This document shows positions 63,145 through 64,000 of a stretch of 64,000 nucleotides of DNA, piece after piece (the first letter of the stretch is position 1; the number at the start of each line of letters is the position of its first letter). The DNA comes from Alphaproteobacteria bacterium. Lineage in GTDB: Bacteria > Pseudomonadota > Alphaproteobacteria > Sphingomonadales > Kordiimonadaceae. The notes under the pieces were generated by a model. It was not told where the DNA came from. It worked only from the letters and a program-made list of their open reading frames with translations, and did not search any database. The translations under genes and the position numbers were made by a program. The stretch covers positions 1 through 64,000 of the forward strand of contig JAJFIU010000162.1 of assembly GCA_021774695.1 (NCBI GenBank), in the 5' to 3' direction.

Positions 63145-64000
63145 TGTCGGACACCGCTAAAAATATCAACCCGGCGCCTCAATTGGCACCAACGCCTTTG
63201 GACGTAGCGGCAATTCGCGCTGATTTTCCAATTTTCAGCCAAACGGTATATGGGAAACCACTAACGTTCCTCGATTCCGCTGCCAGCGCCCAAAAACCAA
63301 GTGTGGTCATCGAGGCGGAAAAAGACCTGTATGAGCATTATTACGCCAACATCCACCGCGGCGTATACAAGTTCAGTCAAGACGCGACCGAAGCTTACGA
63401 GCAAACCCGCGAGACGGTTCGCACTTTTATAAACGCGCGTAGGTCGCGAGAATGTATTTTTGTGCGCGGTGCCACCGAGGGCATTAATCTGGTTGCTCAA
63501 ACCTGGGGCAGACACAATATCGCTGAGGGCGATGAAATTATCCTGTCGGAGCTAGAGCACCACTCGAACATCGTTCCCTGGCAAATGTTGGCCGAGGAAA
63601 AAGGCGCCTCTATCAGGGTGATCCCGCTTCTGGATGACGGCTCGGTGGACATGGAAACCTACGCCTCGCTATTGAGCGAGCGCACAAAACTGGTCGCGGT
63701 TGCCCATATTTCCAATGCTATCGGTACTCATTTGCCGGTGGAGGAAATTATTCGCGCAGCCCACGCAGTTGGCGCAAAAGTGTTGATAGACGGGTGTCAG
63801 GCCGCACCGCACTGCCCCATTGACGTTCAGGCACTGGACGCAGATTTTTATGTCTTTTCAGCGCACAAAGTTTACGGCCCGACCGGCATAGGCGTGCTGT
63901 ACGGCAAAAAAGCATTGCTGGACGAAATGCCGCCATGGCAGGGCGGCGGCGACATGATCTCAACCGTTACCTTTGCCAAAACAACTTACAATGACCTACC
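63144..64000 (+). CDS. sufS: cysteine desulfurase SufS, partial
   Basis: The frame starts at an ATG overlapping the sufD stop and runs off the right edge, leaving 285 codons of a protein usually about 405-420 aa long. PLP-enzyme motifs are clear: FLDSAASAQKP, ANIHRGVYKFSQ, ELEHHSNIVPWQ, LIDGCQAAPH and the Schiff-base Lys in FSAHKVYGPTGIGVLYG. It supplies sulfur from cysteine for cluster assembly. The catalytic cysteine lies beyond the window. Confidence 0.95.
   Translation, partial: MSDTAKNINPAPQLAPTPLDVAAIRADFPIFSQTVYGKPLTFLDSAASAQKPSVVIEAEKDLYEHYYANIHRGVYKFSQDATEAYEQTRETVRTFINARRSRECIFVRGATEGINLVAQTWGRHNIAEGDEIILSELEHHSNIVPWQMLAEEKGASIRVIPLLDDGSVDMETYASLLSERTKLVAVAHISNAIGTHLPVEEIIRAAHAVGAKVLIDGCQAAPHCPIDVQALDADFYVFSAHKVYGPTGIGVLYGKKALLDEMPPWQGGGDMISTVTFAKTTYNDL

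Overview
The window looks like a chromosomal segment of an aerobic, probably marine, alphaproteobacterium of moderate GC. The lineage markers are a GcrA cell-cycle regulator with two GANTC (CcrM-type) sites upstream, a RegB/RegA redox two-component system near a SCO/SenC gene, MmcB preceded by an alphaproteobacterial LexA box (GTTC-N7-GTTC), a DUF3126 protein, and an Rrf2-led sufBCDS operon. A more precise placement (for example near Kordiimonadales, suggested by the many secreted TolB-like, amidase and DUF3604 proteins) is only a guess. I saw no tRNA, rRNA, CRISPR array, insertion sequence or prophage.

Layout. 1-10 kb: a YcgN-like protein (cut by the left edge), SCO, an ankyrin protein, a CobD-like membrane protein and regB-regA; then a LapG-like periplasmic cysteine protease with an unknown partner, facing a membrane sensor with a degenerate HD-GYP domain; then PAS, mmcB, Hpt and DUF3126 genes. 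10-24.8 kb: an HTH regulator, a 1143-aa TolB/amidohydrolase fusion, an M28 peptidase, a LolD/FtsX-like ABC transporter with an AttH-like lipocalin gene, an AraC regulator, DUF4142 and cupredoxin genes, a short relic of a second attH 3' end, and an NsrR-type regulator divergent from a truncated haemoglobin and a DUF1971 gene.

26.5-36.7 kb: an eight-gene collinear cluster for reductive pyrimidine breakdown. PreT/PreA reduce uracil or thymine, dihydropyrimidinase and beta-ureidopropionase open the ring and release beta-alanine, an omega-aminotransferase and an acylating semialdehyde dehydrogenase carry the carbon to acetyl-CoA or propionyl-CoA, and an NCS1 permease imports the base. A 28-bp near-perfect palindrome resembling a RutR operator sits just upstream, and a strong hairpin terminator closes the cluster.

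36.7-50.5 kb: an S9 peptidase divergent from a winged-helix/TolB membrane regulator, with four TGAA repeats at exact 11-bp spacing between them; an amidase lipoprotein; a tight DUF3604-PpiC-HupE gene trio divergent from a PQQ/haem c alcohol dehydrogenase; and a YjiH-family membrane protein. 50.5-64 kb: argD-argF-hslO, an ABC-2 permease without its ATPase, gcrA, cytochrome c', an E1alpha-E1beta-cytochrome b561 operon, and the suf operon (sufS cut by the right edge).

The parts most worth follow-up are the LapG-like/degenerate HD-GYP locus, the DUF3604-PpiC-HupE trio, the 11-bp phased repeats beside the winged-helix regulator, and several operator-like palindromes whose cognate regulators can be proposed from context.
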